Origin: Thiocapsa marina 5811
Lineage (GTDB): Bacteria; Pseudomonadota; Gammaproteobacteria; Chromatiales; Chromatiaceae
Assembly: GCF_000223985.1 (NCBI RefSeq)
Contig: NZ_AFWV01000018.1
Coordinates: forward strand, 1 to 64,000
Direction: 5' to 3'
Length of the DNA stretch: 64,000 nucleotides
The translations under genes and the position numbers were made by a program. Position 1 is the first letter of the stretch. Every line of letters starts with the position of its first letter. Shown piece after piece: positions 49,301-59,361 of this stretch. The notes below the pieces were generated by a model that was not told the origin of the DNA, did not search any database, and was given only the letters and a program-made list of their open reading frames with translations.

Positions 49301-51247
49301 GATCCGGCCCGGATACAACTCCGGCAGGGCCGTCGAGCGATCGGACGTGCCTTCGTGCGCGTCGCCGGACAGACAGGGCGCGAGGACCTGCCAGGCGTCG
49401 ACACCGTCCCAGGCTGCGCCCGCCCCCGCGCCTGCATAGAGGACCCGGTCGAGTTGCGCCAGTGTTTCGGCGGCGGCCCCATCCTCCAGCTTCAGAGCCA
49501 AACCGCCGAGCCCCGCCGGCGCCTCCCCTGCCCAGCGGACCCGCCCCCAGGCAAGCAGGGCCGCGCGCGCGGTGCGCGCGTCGTTGTTCAGGCAGGCCTG
49601 CTCGACGCGACGGCGCGCCTCGCGCAGCGCCTGCACCGAGGCACGGGGCTCGACCCGATCGGGGGTCGCGCGACGGCGCGATCCGCGTTTGAGCCAGACC
49701 AGTGCCGCGAGCCAACCGAGACCCACGAGGCCGAGAGCGGAAACCCCGAGGCCGATCGGACCGGCGATCGCCCGCCGGAGCCAGTCCTCGGCCGGGGTCG
49801 GCCATGCGCCGGCGGGCCGAGCCTCGGTGTCCTCCTCGTTGCGATCCGGTACTGCGGCCGCGTCCTCCGACGCCGGTTCGCCCGTGGTCTCAAACGTCCG
49901 GCTCGACGCGCCGCCCGAGGCGCCGGCGGGTGCGGCGGCCACCTCCAGGGTGCGCGCGGGCACGATCGCCACCCGCTCGCGATCCTCGCGGGTATCCCAC
50001 CAGGGCACACGCACCTCGGGAAGGGTCACCGGCCCGGCGCGGGTGGGAACGAAGGCCACTTCGAGGCTCCTGACTCCGACCGGCGCACCGACGCCGGGCA
50101 GATCCTCCGCACGCGTCTGGCCGGGATAGATCTGCGCGCCGTCCGGCGGATCGAGCACGAGCGGCGGCAACTGGGCCGCGGTGGCTCCGCGCGCGGTGAC
50201 GGTTAGGACACGCGTCACCGGCTCGCCGACCTGGAATCGCGGCGACGATGGGATCCACTCATCCGAGATCTCGACCGACTCGGCCGGCAACCAGGGCGAG
50301 CTCGAGCCGGGCGGCTGCGCACGGACCTGGATCTCCAGATCGGAGGAGCGCTCCACGACCCGTCGTCCGCCGGTCGTCATCCGCGACAGCCCGGAAAAGG
50401 GTCCGGCGCCGAACAGCGCATCGAACTCGTCGGCCGCACTGCGTCCGGCCGGCCGCGGGGCCGGCATGACCGCCTCGAGTCGCGGACCGCGAATGACGAG
50501 AGGTCCGCTCTGCAGCGGGATCACCAGGAAGCGTCGTTCGATGACTTGATAACGTTGGCCGTCGATGACCTCGACGGAGGCGCGATCCTCGCCGTCGCGC
50601 TCGATCGTCGCACCCTCCACCTGCGGATCGGAGAGGACCGCACGTTGCGGCGCCTCGCGCTCGCGATAGAGCACCTGAACCCGATAGTGAAACGCCTGCT
50701 GCACGTAAGGTGTCGCCTCGTCGGTTTCGGTCCGCAGGAAGATCGGCTTCGGGCCGGCGGTGGGGTCATCGGCCGCGGCATCCTCCACGACATCCACCGT
50801 GAGCGGCTCGCTGCGCGCATCGCCCCACGCGAGCGCGGGGATCTCCAACCGACCCGTTCGCTTGGGGGCAAGCTCGATGCGCCATTCACGCGTGTGCGAC
50901 ACGGCCCCGTTCACGACGCTCATGCGCTCGCTCTGGCTGCGGCTCAGGATGTCGAAATCCGGCTCCAGCACCTGGAGCGCGGGCTCTCCGGATAACCGAC
51001 CGTCGCCGAACAGCTGCAGGATCAGGGTCTCGTTCGCGGCGATGCGGTCGCGATCGATCTCGGCGCGAACCCCGTCGGAGGGTGTTCCCTGCGCCAGCGC
51101 CTGGGTAACGACGGTCAGGGCCGCCAACAGCGCGACGGCGCACAGCATCGGGAGCAGAACGGCAAAGGGCAGGTGCCGAGGCCGCTTCCCCGTCCTGTGG
51201 TCCGGGCGTCGAGAAGAGGTCGGGTCGAGTCGGTTCAAGTCATCCAT
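49298..51247 (-). CDS. BatD family protein (oxygen tolerance)
   Basis: The 649-residue protein has a signal-anchor region (LPFAVLLPMLCAVALLAALT), a BatD-type domain (NETLILQLFGDGRLSGEPAL, ILSRSQSERMSVVNGAVSHT, WRIELAPKRTGRLEIPALAW), further Ig-like domains, and a membrane helix near residue 495 (AIAGPIGLGVSALGLVGLGW) followed by an Arg-rich cytoplasmic tail. BatD in Bacteroides and other taxa is a membrane protein grouped with VWA proteins and MoxR; the complex's exact role is not settled. It is the last gene of the bat cluster, and its TAA stop is in the composite repeat. Confidence 0.85.
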   Translation of the reverse strand: MDDLNRLDPTSSRRPDHRTGKRPRHLPFAVLLPMLCAVALLAALTVVTQALAQGTPSDGVRAEIDRDRIAANETLILQLFGDGRLSGEPALQVLEPDFDILSRSQSERMSVVNGAVSHTREWRIELAPKRTGRLEIPALAWGDARSEPLTVDVVEDAAADDPTAGPKPIFLRTETDEATPYVQQAFHYRVQVLYREREAPQRAVLSDPQVEGATIERDGEDRASVEVIDGQRYQVIERRFLVIPLQSGPLVIRGPRLEAVMPAPRPAGRSAADEFDALFGAGPFSGLSRMTTGGRRVVERSSDLEIQVRAQPPGSSSPWLPAESVEISDEWIPSSPRFQVGEPVTRVLTVTARGATAAQLPPLVLDPPDGAQIYPGQTRAEDLPGVGAPVGVRSLEVAFVPTRAGPVTLPEVRVPWWDTREDRERVAIVPARTLEVAAAPAGASGGASSRTFETTGEPASEDAAAVPDRNEEDTEARPAGAWPTPAEDWLRRAIAGPIGLGVSALGLVGLGWLAALVWLKRGSRRRATPDRVEPRASVQALREARRRVEQACLNNDARTARAALLAWGRVRWAGEAPAGLGGLALKLEDGAAAETLAQLDRVLYAGAGAGAAWDGVDAWQVLAPCLSGDAHEGTSDRSTALPELYPGRI

Positions 51248-51307
51248 CCGGGATCAAGGTCGAAGCATGCGTGCATGCCGAGGTGTCGTTGTCGCGCATG
51301 ACGCGTC

Positions 51308-53341
51308 TCAGGGCAAACGCCCTTCGCGACGCAGATGCTGCAGCAGAAACCGCTGTCGCAGCAAGCCGCCCGGGTCGTCCGGGACTCGGCGCAACTGCGC
51401 CTCCATCGCCTGCTCGCGCTCCAGGGCCTCCGGGCTCGGCGCTTGCGACAGGGTGCTGTCCGAGGGCGCGCGCTCTTTGGTGTTCGGATCCGATGCCCCG
51501 GCCGAGTGTTCTGCCGATCCGGCGGACGCATCCTCCGGCAGCACGACGTCCTCGGTCTCGGCGATGTCGTCCGGACCGATGTCGCCGGGGTCGCCGGTCG
51601 GCCCGGATTTTCCGCTCGGCGGCGGTCCGGCCTCGGATCGGGTCGCCGATGTCTGATCGGACGAGGCGTCGGCACTTGGCTCGGTTGCTGCCTGCGTGCC
51701 GCCGTGCTCGGCCGAATCGGATGCGCTCTCGGATGAGGATTCGGACCCCGGCTCGGCACCGTCCTCGCCCTCTCCGGCCTGCTCGCCCGCGTCCTCGGCA
51801 CTCTCGGCCGGCTCCGATTGCGCGTCGCCGCTGCCCGGCGCGTCGGACGGCTCTCCGCCGCCGGAGGGCTCTTCTCCGGAGGTGCCTTGCGAGTCGCCTG
51901 CGGCGTCACCCTCATTGCCATCGCCCTCGCCCTCGCCCGATTCCCCGCTCTCGGAGGACTCGGGCGGCCGGTCCCGCAGCACCTTGACGACCTCGAGATT
52001 GTGACGGGCATCGGCATGGTCGGGGTCGCGATCCAGCACACGCTCGTAGGCGGCGATGGCCTCGTCGAGCCGTCCGAGACGTGCCAGCGCATTGCCGCGG
52101 TTGTAGTCCGCATCGGGATCCGGCACGTCGGACAAGGCCCCGAGTGCGCGCTCGTAATCGCCGGCCCGATAGCTGGCGGCGGCACGCCACGCCGGGTCCC
52201 GAAACCGCTCGGCCGCCTCGGCGTTCGCGCCGGCGTCGAATTGCCGGGCGGCCTGTTGATCGTCCGTCCACCAAAGGTCGGACCACTCGAAGGCCCAACC
52301 CGGGGTCGGCGGCAGGATCATGACACAGGCGAGGATCGACAGCAGCCAACCGCGCCGGAAGGCCAAGGCGGCGAACGGCAAGAGTGCGAGCAGGAGCCAA
52401 GGACCCTCCTCGCGCCATTGATCGGACAGGAGCGACGGCTCTTCCGTCATCTCCGCCTCCATCGACCCGAGCCCCATGAGTGCGCGGGTGTCCGTGTCGC
52501 CGGCATGGGTTTCCACGTAGCGGCCGTTGCCGAGCCGGGCAAGCTCGCGCAGCTCGGACTCGGGCAGACGCGCGATGCGGACACCGCCGTCGCGGTCGGG
52601 CTCGAAACCGCGCGCGGCGTCCGAGGCCAGGGGCACGGGGGCACCGTCCGGCGTGCCGACCGCGAGCACCGAGACCCGATGTCCGCCGGCCACCAACGCC
52701 TGCACGGCAAGCCGAGCCGCGGCCATGTCGCCGACCCCGTCGGTTACGAGGACGATGTCGCCCCGACCGGCGGAGGCACGCCCGAGCATCTCGCCGGCCG
52801 CACTCAAGGCCCGTGCGGTATCGCGCGCCCCGGGCACCGGGACGAGGTCGGTCGTCAGTTGCGGCACCTGGGACGAGATGGTCGCGGCATCCCGCGTCAG
52901 CGGCGAGACCACGAAGGGCTCCGGACCGAAGGCGAGCAGGGCGACTTGGCCTTCCTCCGATGCCGTCAGCAGATCCATGACCTCGAACCGAGCACGCGCC
53001 AGACGCGACGGGCGCAGGTCGGCCGCATTCATGCTCGGGGAGAGGTCGAGCAGGATGACCCGCGCCGCACTGCTCCCGTAGACGGGCTGCGCGACACGCT
53101 CCCAGGCCGGTCCGGCCAGCGCCAGCGTCGCCAGGAGCCAACCGAGACCCAAGAGCCACAGCGGCAGACGCCGCGGGGCGCGATCGGCACCCACCAGGAG
53201 ATGCGGCAGCAGATGGGCATCGACCAGACGGCTCCACACCAGCGCCCCGGCAGGCCGTCGCCACAGCAGCACGAGCAGGATCAGTGCCGGGATCAGGGCC
53301 AGCAGCCACATCGGACGCAGAAGCTGCAACTCAGGCCACAC
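51308..53341 (-). CDS. BatB/BatC fusion: VWA domain plus TPR and acidic tail
   Basis: The 677-residue protein starts with two membrane helices (MWLLALIPALILLVLLW, LPLWLLGLGWLLATLALAGP), then a VWA domain with the MIDAS motif VILLDLSPSMNAADL, and a further helix pair near 330-360. After residue ~400 is a BatC-like TPR stretch (YNRGNALARLGRLDEAIAAY, ERVLDRDPDHADARHNLEVV). The last ~210 residues are Ser/Glu/Gly-rich and probably disordered. It overlaps batA by 11 bp. BatA and BatB would assemble through their MIDAS sites with MoxR as ATPase partner. Confidence 0.85.
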   Translation of the reverse strand: MWPELQLLRPMWLLALIPALILLVLLWRRPAGALVWSRLVDAHLLPHLLVGADRAPRRLPLWLLGLGWLLATLALAGPAWERVAQPVYGSSAARVILLDLSPSMNAADLRPSRLARARFEVMDLLTASEEGQVALLAFGPEPFVVSPLTRDAATISSQVPQLTTDLVPVPGARDTARALSAAGEMLGRASAGRGDIVLVTDGVGDMAAARLAVQALVAGGHRVSVLAVGTPDGAPVPLASDAARGFEPDRDGGVRIARLPESELRELARLGNGRYVETHAGDTDTRALMGLGSMEAEMTEEPSLLSDQWREEGPWLLLALLPFAALAFRRGWLLSILACVMILPPTPGWAFEWSDLWWTDDQQAARQFDAGANAEAAERFRDPAWRAAASYRAGDYERALGALSDVPDPDADYNRGNALARLGRLDEAIAAYERVLDRDPDHADARHNLEVVKVLRDRPPESSESGESGEGEGDGNEGDAAGDSQGTSGEEPSGGGEPSDAPGSGDAQSEPAESAEDAGEQAGEGEDGAEPGSESSSESASDSAEHGGTQAATEPSADASSDQTSATRSEAGPPPSGKSGPTGDPGDIGPDDIAETEDVVLPEDASAGSAEHSAGASDPNTKERAPSDSTLSQAPSPEALEREQAMEAQLRRVPDDPGGLLRQRFLLQHLRREGRLP

Positions 53342-54347
53342 GACGGCGTGCCCCCCCGGACAGAAGCGGTGCGGCGGCCAAGCCGAAGCTCAGGAACAAT
53401 GCACCGGCCGCCGGCCACATGTAGAGCGAACGCCTCGGCGTGAGCGAGCGCTCGTCGCGCTCGCTCGGCTCGAGACGGTCGAGCTCGGCGTAGATCTCTT
53501 CGAGCTGCTCGCGGGCATAGGCCGAGAAGAAACGCCCGCCGGTCATCTCGGCGATGCGCCGGAGTGTCTCCGGGTCGAAATCGCTGCCCGCGCGCGCCGG
53601 AATGCCGCCGAAGGGCGAGCGCGACTGCGCCATCCCGCCGCCGTGTCCGCCGCCGATCCCGATGGTGTAGACGCGCACGCCGGCCTGAACCGCCAGCTCC
53701 GCGGCGGCGAGCGGCTCGATATGTCCGGCGTTGTTGGCGCCGTCGGTCATGAGGATGACGACGCGATTGTCCTCGGGCTGATCGCGCAGATGCTTGACCG
53801 CCAGTGCAAGGGCATCGCCGACGGCGGTCTCGCGACCGGCCAGCCCGACGACCGCCTCGCTCAGCATGGTCCCGACCGTGGTGCGATCGAAGGTGAGCGG
53901 CGTCATCAGATAGGCCCTGGAGCCGAAGAGGATGAGTCCGAGACGATCCTGCTCGCGCCGCCCGATGAAACGATCCGCGACGGCCTTTACGAGTGCGATG
54001 CGCGAGACCATGCGGTTGTTCAGCTCGTAGTCGGCCACCTCCATGCTCCCCGAGATGTCGAGCGCGATCATGAGGTCGCGGCCCGAGACCGGCAGCCTGA
54101 CGGGCTCCCCGACCCATTCGGGACGCGCCGCGGCGAGCACCAGCAGGACCCAGGCGACCAAGGCGAGGATGAGGCGCGGGCTCAGCGAGCCGGTCCCTCG
54201 GGTGCCCTGCCCGACCTGCGACGCGAGGTCCGGATCCAAATGAAAGCGCAAGGCCGCGCCCTGCTCGTCGGGTGCACGCGGGAGCCAGGTCGCCAGAAGC
54301 GGGAGGGGAAGGGCGAGCAGGACCAAGGGCCAAGCCATCGTGATCAT
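53331..54347 (-). CDS. BatA-like VWA membrane protein
   Basis: The 338-residue protein has N-terminal membrane helices (WPLVLLALPLPLLATWLPRA, LSPRLILALVAWVLLVLAA), a VWA domain whose MIDAS motif is LMIALDISGSMEVADYE with the metal-site Thr/Asp in MTDGANNAGHIEP, and a C-terminal helix (LYMWPAAGALFLSFGLAAAP). It is the Aerotolerance-type VWA protein found with MoxR and DUF58. Its start lies 315 bp after the DUF4381 stop, and that gap is occupied by a tandem repeat array, so the operon is physically interrupted. Confidence 0.87.
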   Translation of the reverse strand: MITMAWPLVLLALPLPLLATWLPRAPDEQGAALRFHLDPDLASQVGQGTRGTGSLSPRLILALVAWVLLVLAAARPEWVGEPVRLPVSGRDLMIALDISGSMEVADYELNNRMVSRIALVKAVADRFIGRREQDRLGLILFGSRAYLMTPLTFDRTTVGTMLSEAVVGLAGRETAVGDALALAVKHLRDQPEDNRVVILMTDGANNAGHIEPLAAAELAVQAGVRVYTIGIGGGHGGGMAQSRSPFGGIPARAGSDFDPETLRRIAEMTGGRFFSAYAREQLEEIYAELDRLEPSERDERSLTPRRSLYMWPAAGALFLSFGLAAAPLLSGGARRRVA

Positions 54348-54662
54348 GCTGAAACGCGCTCGGCGGATCTTTGGAAGGTCATCGCATGTCCTTGAAGTCG
54401 AGGCAACATCTCGGCCTTGGGGCGGCGCGTTTCAGAAGGTTTAATCATCTTCGATCATGACCGTCGGTCGGCTTGGTGGGGGTGATCGCGCCGGGCTTCG
54501 TTCAGGATCCCGGCCACGTCGCAAATCGGAGCCGTAGGGTGGACGAGCACCGTAGGGTGGACAAACGCCGTAGGGTGGACAAGCGCCGTAGGGTGGACAA
54601 GCGCAGCGCAGTCCACCAGCGTCGGCGCAGGACTCGGTGGACTTCGCTCTCGCTCGTCCACC
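54348..54662. repeat. Gap inside the bat cluster filled by GTAGGGTGGAC tandem repeats
   Basis: The array spans about 54532-54668: CGTAGGGTGGACGAGCACC, two CGTAGGGTGGACAAACGCC-type units, CGTAGGGTGGACAAGCGCAG followed by CGCAGTCCACC, and the inverted end GGTGGACTTCGCTCTCGCTC followed by GTCCACCCTACGG. It nearly duplicates 38238-38373. No gene was recognised in 54348-54531. Its edge supplies the DUF4381 gene's TAG stop. Confidence 0.85.
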
Positions 54663-55232
54663 CTACGGGCCTGCGCCGGTGTTGTTGACGAGGCGATCTC
54701 GGTCGGCAAGCGTTCCACCAACCATGCGAATCGCGGGGCGGGCGTGGCGACGGTTGGCGCGGATCCAGGCTTCGGCCAGCTCGGCCAGGGCATCCGGATT
54801 CGGCGGTGGATCGCCGGCGCGGTTCGCGCCGTAGACCAGGTCGGCAAGTGCCCGCCCCGGCCCGTGACGAAAGCCGTCCCCGCCGCCTGTCGCGTCCAGG
54901 AAGGCGAGCCAAGCATCCCCGGTGAGTCCTGCGACCTTCTCGCGCGGGAAGCGTGCGAGCGCGAATCGTCGCAGCAGGCGCGAGAGTGCGGCAACGAAGG
55001 CGCGGGTGTCGCCGTCGGTCCGGACGGCCGCCCGCAGCGCTGCAAGCTCGCGCAGGGCCGAGCGGGCGGCGGCACCGCGACGCCGATGGCGGCGCCAGCG
55101 CGCACCGGCCACCCAAAAAAGAACCGCCAAGAGTACGGCGGCGGAGATCCACCAACCCGGCGCCGGCGGCCACCATTGGATGGGATCCGGCAGATGCCAG
55201 TCGCGCAGCTGCGCCAGAGGATCGCCGTTCAC
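54663..55232 (-). CDS. DUF4381 membrane protein of the bat cluster
   Basis: A GTG at 55232 overlaps the DUF58 gene's stop (GTGA) and yields 189 residues. DUF4381 features are DPLAQLRDWHLPDPIQWWPP, one membrane helix (GWWISAAVLLAVLFWVAGA), a basic stretch, and a helical cytoplasmic domain (FVAALSRLLRRFALARFPRE, VAGLTGDAWLAFLDATGGG). It is regularly placed between DUF58 and BatA genes. Its role is unknown. The stop TAG is the edge of the repeat array, so the last residues (NNTGAGP) may differ from the ancestor. Confidence 0.83.
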   Translation of the reverse strand: MNGDPLAQLRDWHLPDPIQWWPPAPGWWISAAVLLAVLFWVAGARWRRHRRRGAAARSALRELAALRAAVRTDGDTRAFVAALSRLLRRFALARFPREKVAGLTGDAWLAFLDATGGGDGFRHGPGRALADLVYGANRAGDPPPNPDALAELAEAWIRANRRHARPAIRMVGGTLADRDRLVNNTGAGP

Positions 55233-56230
55233 GCGAAGCCCCCCGCGGCCGGCAAGCGCCCTCGCCCGCCGAGACCGAGCGCCAGTGCGGGACCAACCGG
55301 AACGTCGGCGCTCAAACGCAGCAGGTGCGCGCGGTTGCGCCGCGCCAGCCGTTCGAGGCTCTCCATTCGGCTGCGAAACAGGTCTTCGTACGCCTCGCGA
55401 CTCCCGGACCGGGTCAGATCGAGTAAACCACGCCGGCGCCCGTCGGTGACCGGATAGCGTCCGGAGGGCGGCGCCCGGGACTCGATGCTGTCGTGGACCG
55501 GCAAGAGGATGACCTCGCAAGCGGCGGCGAGCTCGGTCATCCAGCGTGTTTGCGTGCGCAGGATGTCGGCGAAATCACTGATCACGGCCACCAAGCTGCC
55601 GGGGCGGACCAGCCTGACGAGGTGTCCGGCGGCGTCCGCGAGCGAGGCGTAGCCGCCGGCCGGGCCGGAGGACTCGGCGTCTGCGCGGAACGCAGGCGCC
55701 GGACTCGCCAGACGGTCGAGGAGCGGCAGGAGTCCTGCGGCACGCGAGGCCGGGCGGCGCTCCAGATGCCGTGTCTCGTCGAACACCAGACCGCCGACCC
55801 GATCGCCGCGATCCACTGCGGCCCAACCGAGCAGCGCGGCCGCCTGCGCGGCCACCACGGATTTGAAGGCGATACGGGTGCCGAAGCGCATCGAAGGCCC
55901 CTGATCCACCAGCAGCCAGACCGGACGCTCGCGCTCCTCTCGGAAGAGTTTGACGTGCGGGCGACCGGCCCGGGCGGTGACACGCCAGTCCATGTTGCGC
56001 GGGTCGTCGCCGGGCTGATAGACGCGCGATTCGTCGAACTCCATGCCGCGCCCGCGAAAGCGCGCGACGTGGCCGCCGGTGCGCGTCGCCAGGACTCGGC
56101 CGCGCGGCGCGAGGTCGAGACGCCGCGCCTGCTCGCGCAGGGCGATCAGCTCGGTCAGCTCGGGAAGGACGCCCTCGGCTCGAGCATGCGGTGTCTTCGC
56201 GGCCTTCGCCGTCGGGGGGTTCGATCGCAT
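55229..56230 (-). CDS. DUF58 protein of the MoxR/Bat cluster
   Basis: From the ATG at 56230 the protein has 333 residues. DUF58 motifs are RGRGMEFDESRVYQPGDDPR, NMDWRVTARAGRPHVKLFRE and ERPVWLLVDQGPSMRFGT, the last being a VWA-like MIDAS remnant (DQGPS instead of DxSxS). The C-terminal half (AAGHLVRLVRPGSLVAVISD) completes the VWA fold. It is cytoplasmic and always next to MoxR. A GTG 12 bp earlier (56242) is an alternative start. It overlaps the DUF4381 gene by four bases. Confidence 0.87.
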   Translation of the reverse strand: MRSNPPTAKAAKTPHARAEGVLPELTELIALREQARRLDLAPRGRVLATRTGGHVARFRGRGMEFDESRVYQPGDDPRNMDWRVTARAGRPHVKLFREERERPVWLLVDQGPSMRFGTRIAFKSVVAAQAAALLGWAAVDRGDRVGGLVFDETRHLERRPASRAAGLLPLLDRLASPAPAFRADAESSGPAGGYASLADAAGHLVRLVRPGSLVAVISDFADILRTQTRWMTELAAACEVILLPVHDSIESRAPPSGRYPVTDGRRRGLLDLTRSGSREAYEDLFRSRMESLERLARRNRAHLLRLSADVPVGPALALGLGGRGRLPAAGGFA

Positions 56231-56242
56231 GACGACCACCAC

Positions 56243-57346
<1,104 letters not shown>

Positions 57347-57563
57347 GCGTCTCTTATTATCCTGCGTTTCTTGTCCTGCGTTCCCGTTGCCTCGGGCTCA
57401 GGCATGACCGCGGCTCGGCCGAGCGCCGGCGTCGAGTGCAACGCCGCGCAATTTACGGGGCCATTCGCGCTCGGATCCGCGGCGGACTGAGCTCCGTCGA
57501 CCCGGGGTACCGACTGACGTCGGCGTACCCGGGAGGCGGTATCGAGACCTCCGCGGTGCTGCA

Positions 57564-58208
57564 CTAGCGCTCCCCGCACTCGATCCAAGCGTGGATCGTG
57601 AGCAGATCCCGCGGATGGCGGCACTGATAATCGGGACCGGCAGCCGCCAGACGCGCCAAAGGCGTGTAGCCCCAGGCCACGGCGGCGAAAGGCACCTGCG
57701 CCTCGCGCGCGGCCTCGAGATCGCGCAGCTCGTCGCCGACATAAATCAAGCATTCGGCGGCGATTCCCTGCCTGCGGACCTGCCGGCGCAACGCACCGGC
57801 CTTGCCGAAAAGACCGGTTCCTCCGACGACGGCTTCCAGACCGGGCAGCCGATGTCGGCGGATGTACTCGTGCACGCTCGCGCGCGCATTCGACGACAGG
57901 ATACCCAACCGATGACCGCGTTGCAGCAGCATCTCCAGGACCTCGCCGATCCCCTCGATCGGGGCCGTCTCCATGAGATCCGCACGCATGGCCCGGCGCA
58001 TCCGTGTCGCCAGTTGCGGCAATCGGTACATGGGCACACCCAAGGCATGCACCACCTCGAGCGCGTGCATCCCTCGGAGTCGCTCCAACCGCTCCCGGCT
58101 CAGCGGCGCACACCCGAATTCCGGGCCGACCTGCCGGAAGGCCGTGTAGGCCGCCTCGAGACTGTCGACGAGGGTACCGTCGAAATCGAACAGGATATGA
58201 ATCGCCAT
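57564..58208 (-). CDS. HAD-family phosphatase
   Basis: The 214-residue protein has all four HAD motifs: ILFDFDGTLVDSLEAAYTAF (nucleophile Asp), LGILSSNARASV (Ser), the Lys in GKAGALRRQVRRQG and the acidic YVGDELRDLEAAREA. The alpha-helical cap follows motif 1, as in phosphoglycolate or sugar-phosphatase types. The substrate is not determined. The 10 bp before its ATG abut a single TAAACCGCG module, which fills nearly all the 101-bp gap to the CDGSH gene. Confidence 0.87.
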   Translation of the reverse strand: MAIHILFDFDGTLVDSLEAAYTAFRQVGPEFGCAPLSRERLERLRGMHALEVVHALGVPMYRLPQLATRMRRAMRADLMETAPIEGIGEVLEMLLQRGHRLGILSSNARASVHEYIRRHRLPGLEAVVGGTGLFGKAGALRRQVRRQGIAAECLIYVGDELRDLEAAREAQVPFAAVAWGYTPLARLAAAGPDYQCRHPRDLLTIHAWIECGER

Positions 58209-58217
58209 CCGTCATTC

Positions 58218-58302
58218 CTGAACCGCGTCTCGGCATCGCCGTTGGCCGCGACAAGGCCGAACGAATCGACTCGCGAAGCCTGTCGCTCCGGACGCGGTTC
58301 AG
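58218..58302. repeat. TAAACCGCG-family B-type module between the CDGSH and HAD genes
   Basis: It starts CTGAACCGCGTCTCGGCATC and ends CGCTCCGGACGCGGTTCAG. An extra CTGCGGTTCAG tail at 58303-58313 supplies the TGA stop of the CDGSH gene. It takes up nearly all the gap, so it is in the leader of the HAD gene. Confidence 0.83.
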
Positions 58303-58309
58303 CTGCGGT

Positions 58310-58957
58310 TCAGCCCTTGAACCCGATCTTCTTGTGGGTCCCGTCGCAGAACGGCTTGTTCTTCGAGGCCCCGCAGCGGCAGAGAAACGCCTTCTCGCCC
58401 TGCCAGGCGAGACGACCGCTACCCGCGCGGATGCTCAGATTGCCGGTCAGCACCAGCGGGCCGTCGGGACGCATCTCCACGCCGAGCTTGCCGCCCGTCT
58501 CGTTGAGCCCGGGACCCTTCGCGCCGACTGCGCCGGGATCCTCGAACTTAGCTTCGACATGACTGTTGTCGCAGAACGGCTTGTTCTCGGAGGCCCCGCA
58601 CCGACAGAGCGCGGCACGAAAACGCACGCCGGGCATGTCTTCTTCGGCACCTTCGATCTCCAGGTCGCCGGTCAGATAGAGCGGCCCGTTGCAGGCGACG
58701 GTCAGGCTGTTCTGCGCAGGCGCCGTCTCAGGCGTACCGGCCTTGTCGGTATAGGTCAAGGCGCCGCTCGGACAGCGTTCGACGATCTCGCGGACCTCCG
58801 CTTTGGACACCAGGTCCGGCATGCACCAGGGCTGGCGCTCGGCCACGAAGAGCTCGCCCTCGGAGTGACCGCATTCCCCGACATGGATGCAGAGACGCCC
58901 GTCGAACCGGACGTCGATCTCCTTCCCCTCGAAGTCCAATTGTCGTTTCTTAGTCAT
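58310..58957 (-). CDS. CDGSH iron-sulfur protein with N-terminal Fer4_19-like domain
   Basis: The 215-residue protein has three putative metal regions. Residues 1-70 resemble Fer4_19 (DUF1271): CIHVGECGHSEGELFV, QPWCMPDLVSKAEV and IVERCPSGALTY. Two CDGSH domains follow, with CRCGASENKPFCDNSH near 118-133 and CRCGASKNKPFCDGTH near 192-207, each holding the CxC-x-C-x-H ligands for a redox-active 2Fe-2S. It could carry or relay iron-sulfur clusters. It has no signal peptide. Its stop is provided by a repeat end. Confidence 0.9.
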   Translation of the reverse strand: MTKKRQLDFEGKEIDVRFDGRLCIHVGECGHSEGELFVAERQPWCMPDLVSKAEVREIVERCPSGALTYTDKAGTPETAPAQNSLTVACNGPLYLTGDLEIEGAEEDMPGVRFRAALCRCGASENKPFCDNSHVEAKFEDPGAVGAKGPGLNETGGKLGVEMRPDGPLVLTGNLSIRAGSGRLAWQGEKAFLCRCGASKNKPFCDGTHKKIGFKG

Positions 58958-59361
58958 GCGTGCCTCGATTGGATCGGCCGGGAACCGGCCCGCGATATTC
59001 GGGGGCGATCCGCCGACGGCTTGGGATTATTGGTTTCTCGGACCGGCGAAACGCGACGGCCCCGTTGATTCGCGAGCGCGCGGCCGCCGCCGCCATCGCG
59101 CCTCGATTGACAGTGGGGGCCCGCGCTTGAACAGGCAACGCCCGGCACGGCGAAGCATCGCCGAAGGTCTCGCGTCGGGCCACGCAAGCCTTGCCCCTGG
59201 TCGAGGATCGGATCAGCAAAACGGCTTTCGGGTTATCATCCCGAGCGATCCGGTCACAGCCTCCGCAGACTAGCCTCCGATAGCCATCGTCGAGACCGCC
59301 CGCAGGCAACACCTCGGCCGGGATCCTTCTCACTCCACCCAATCGCGCGGATCCGCCCCCG
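58958..59361. other. Gap between CDGSH and nhaR-like genes
   Basis: This 404-bp divergent interval shows no supported gene and no clear repeat. Promoters for both genes should lie here, but no operator can be pointed to with confidence. Confidence 0.4.
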
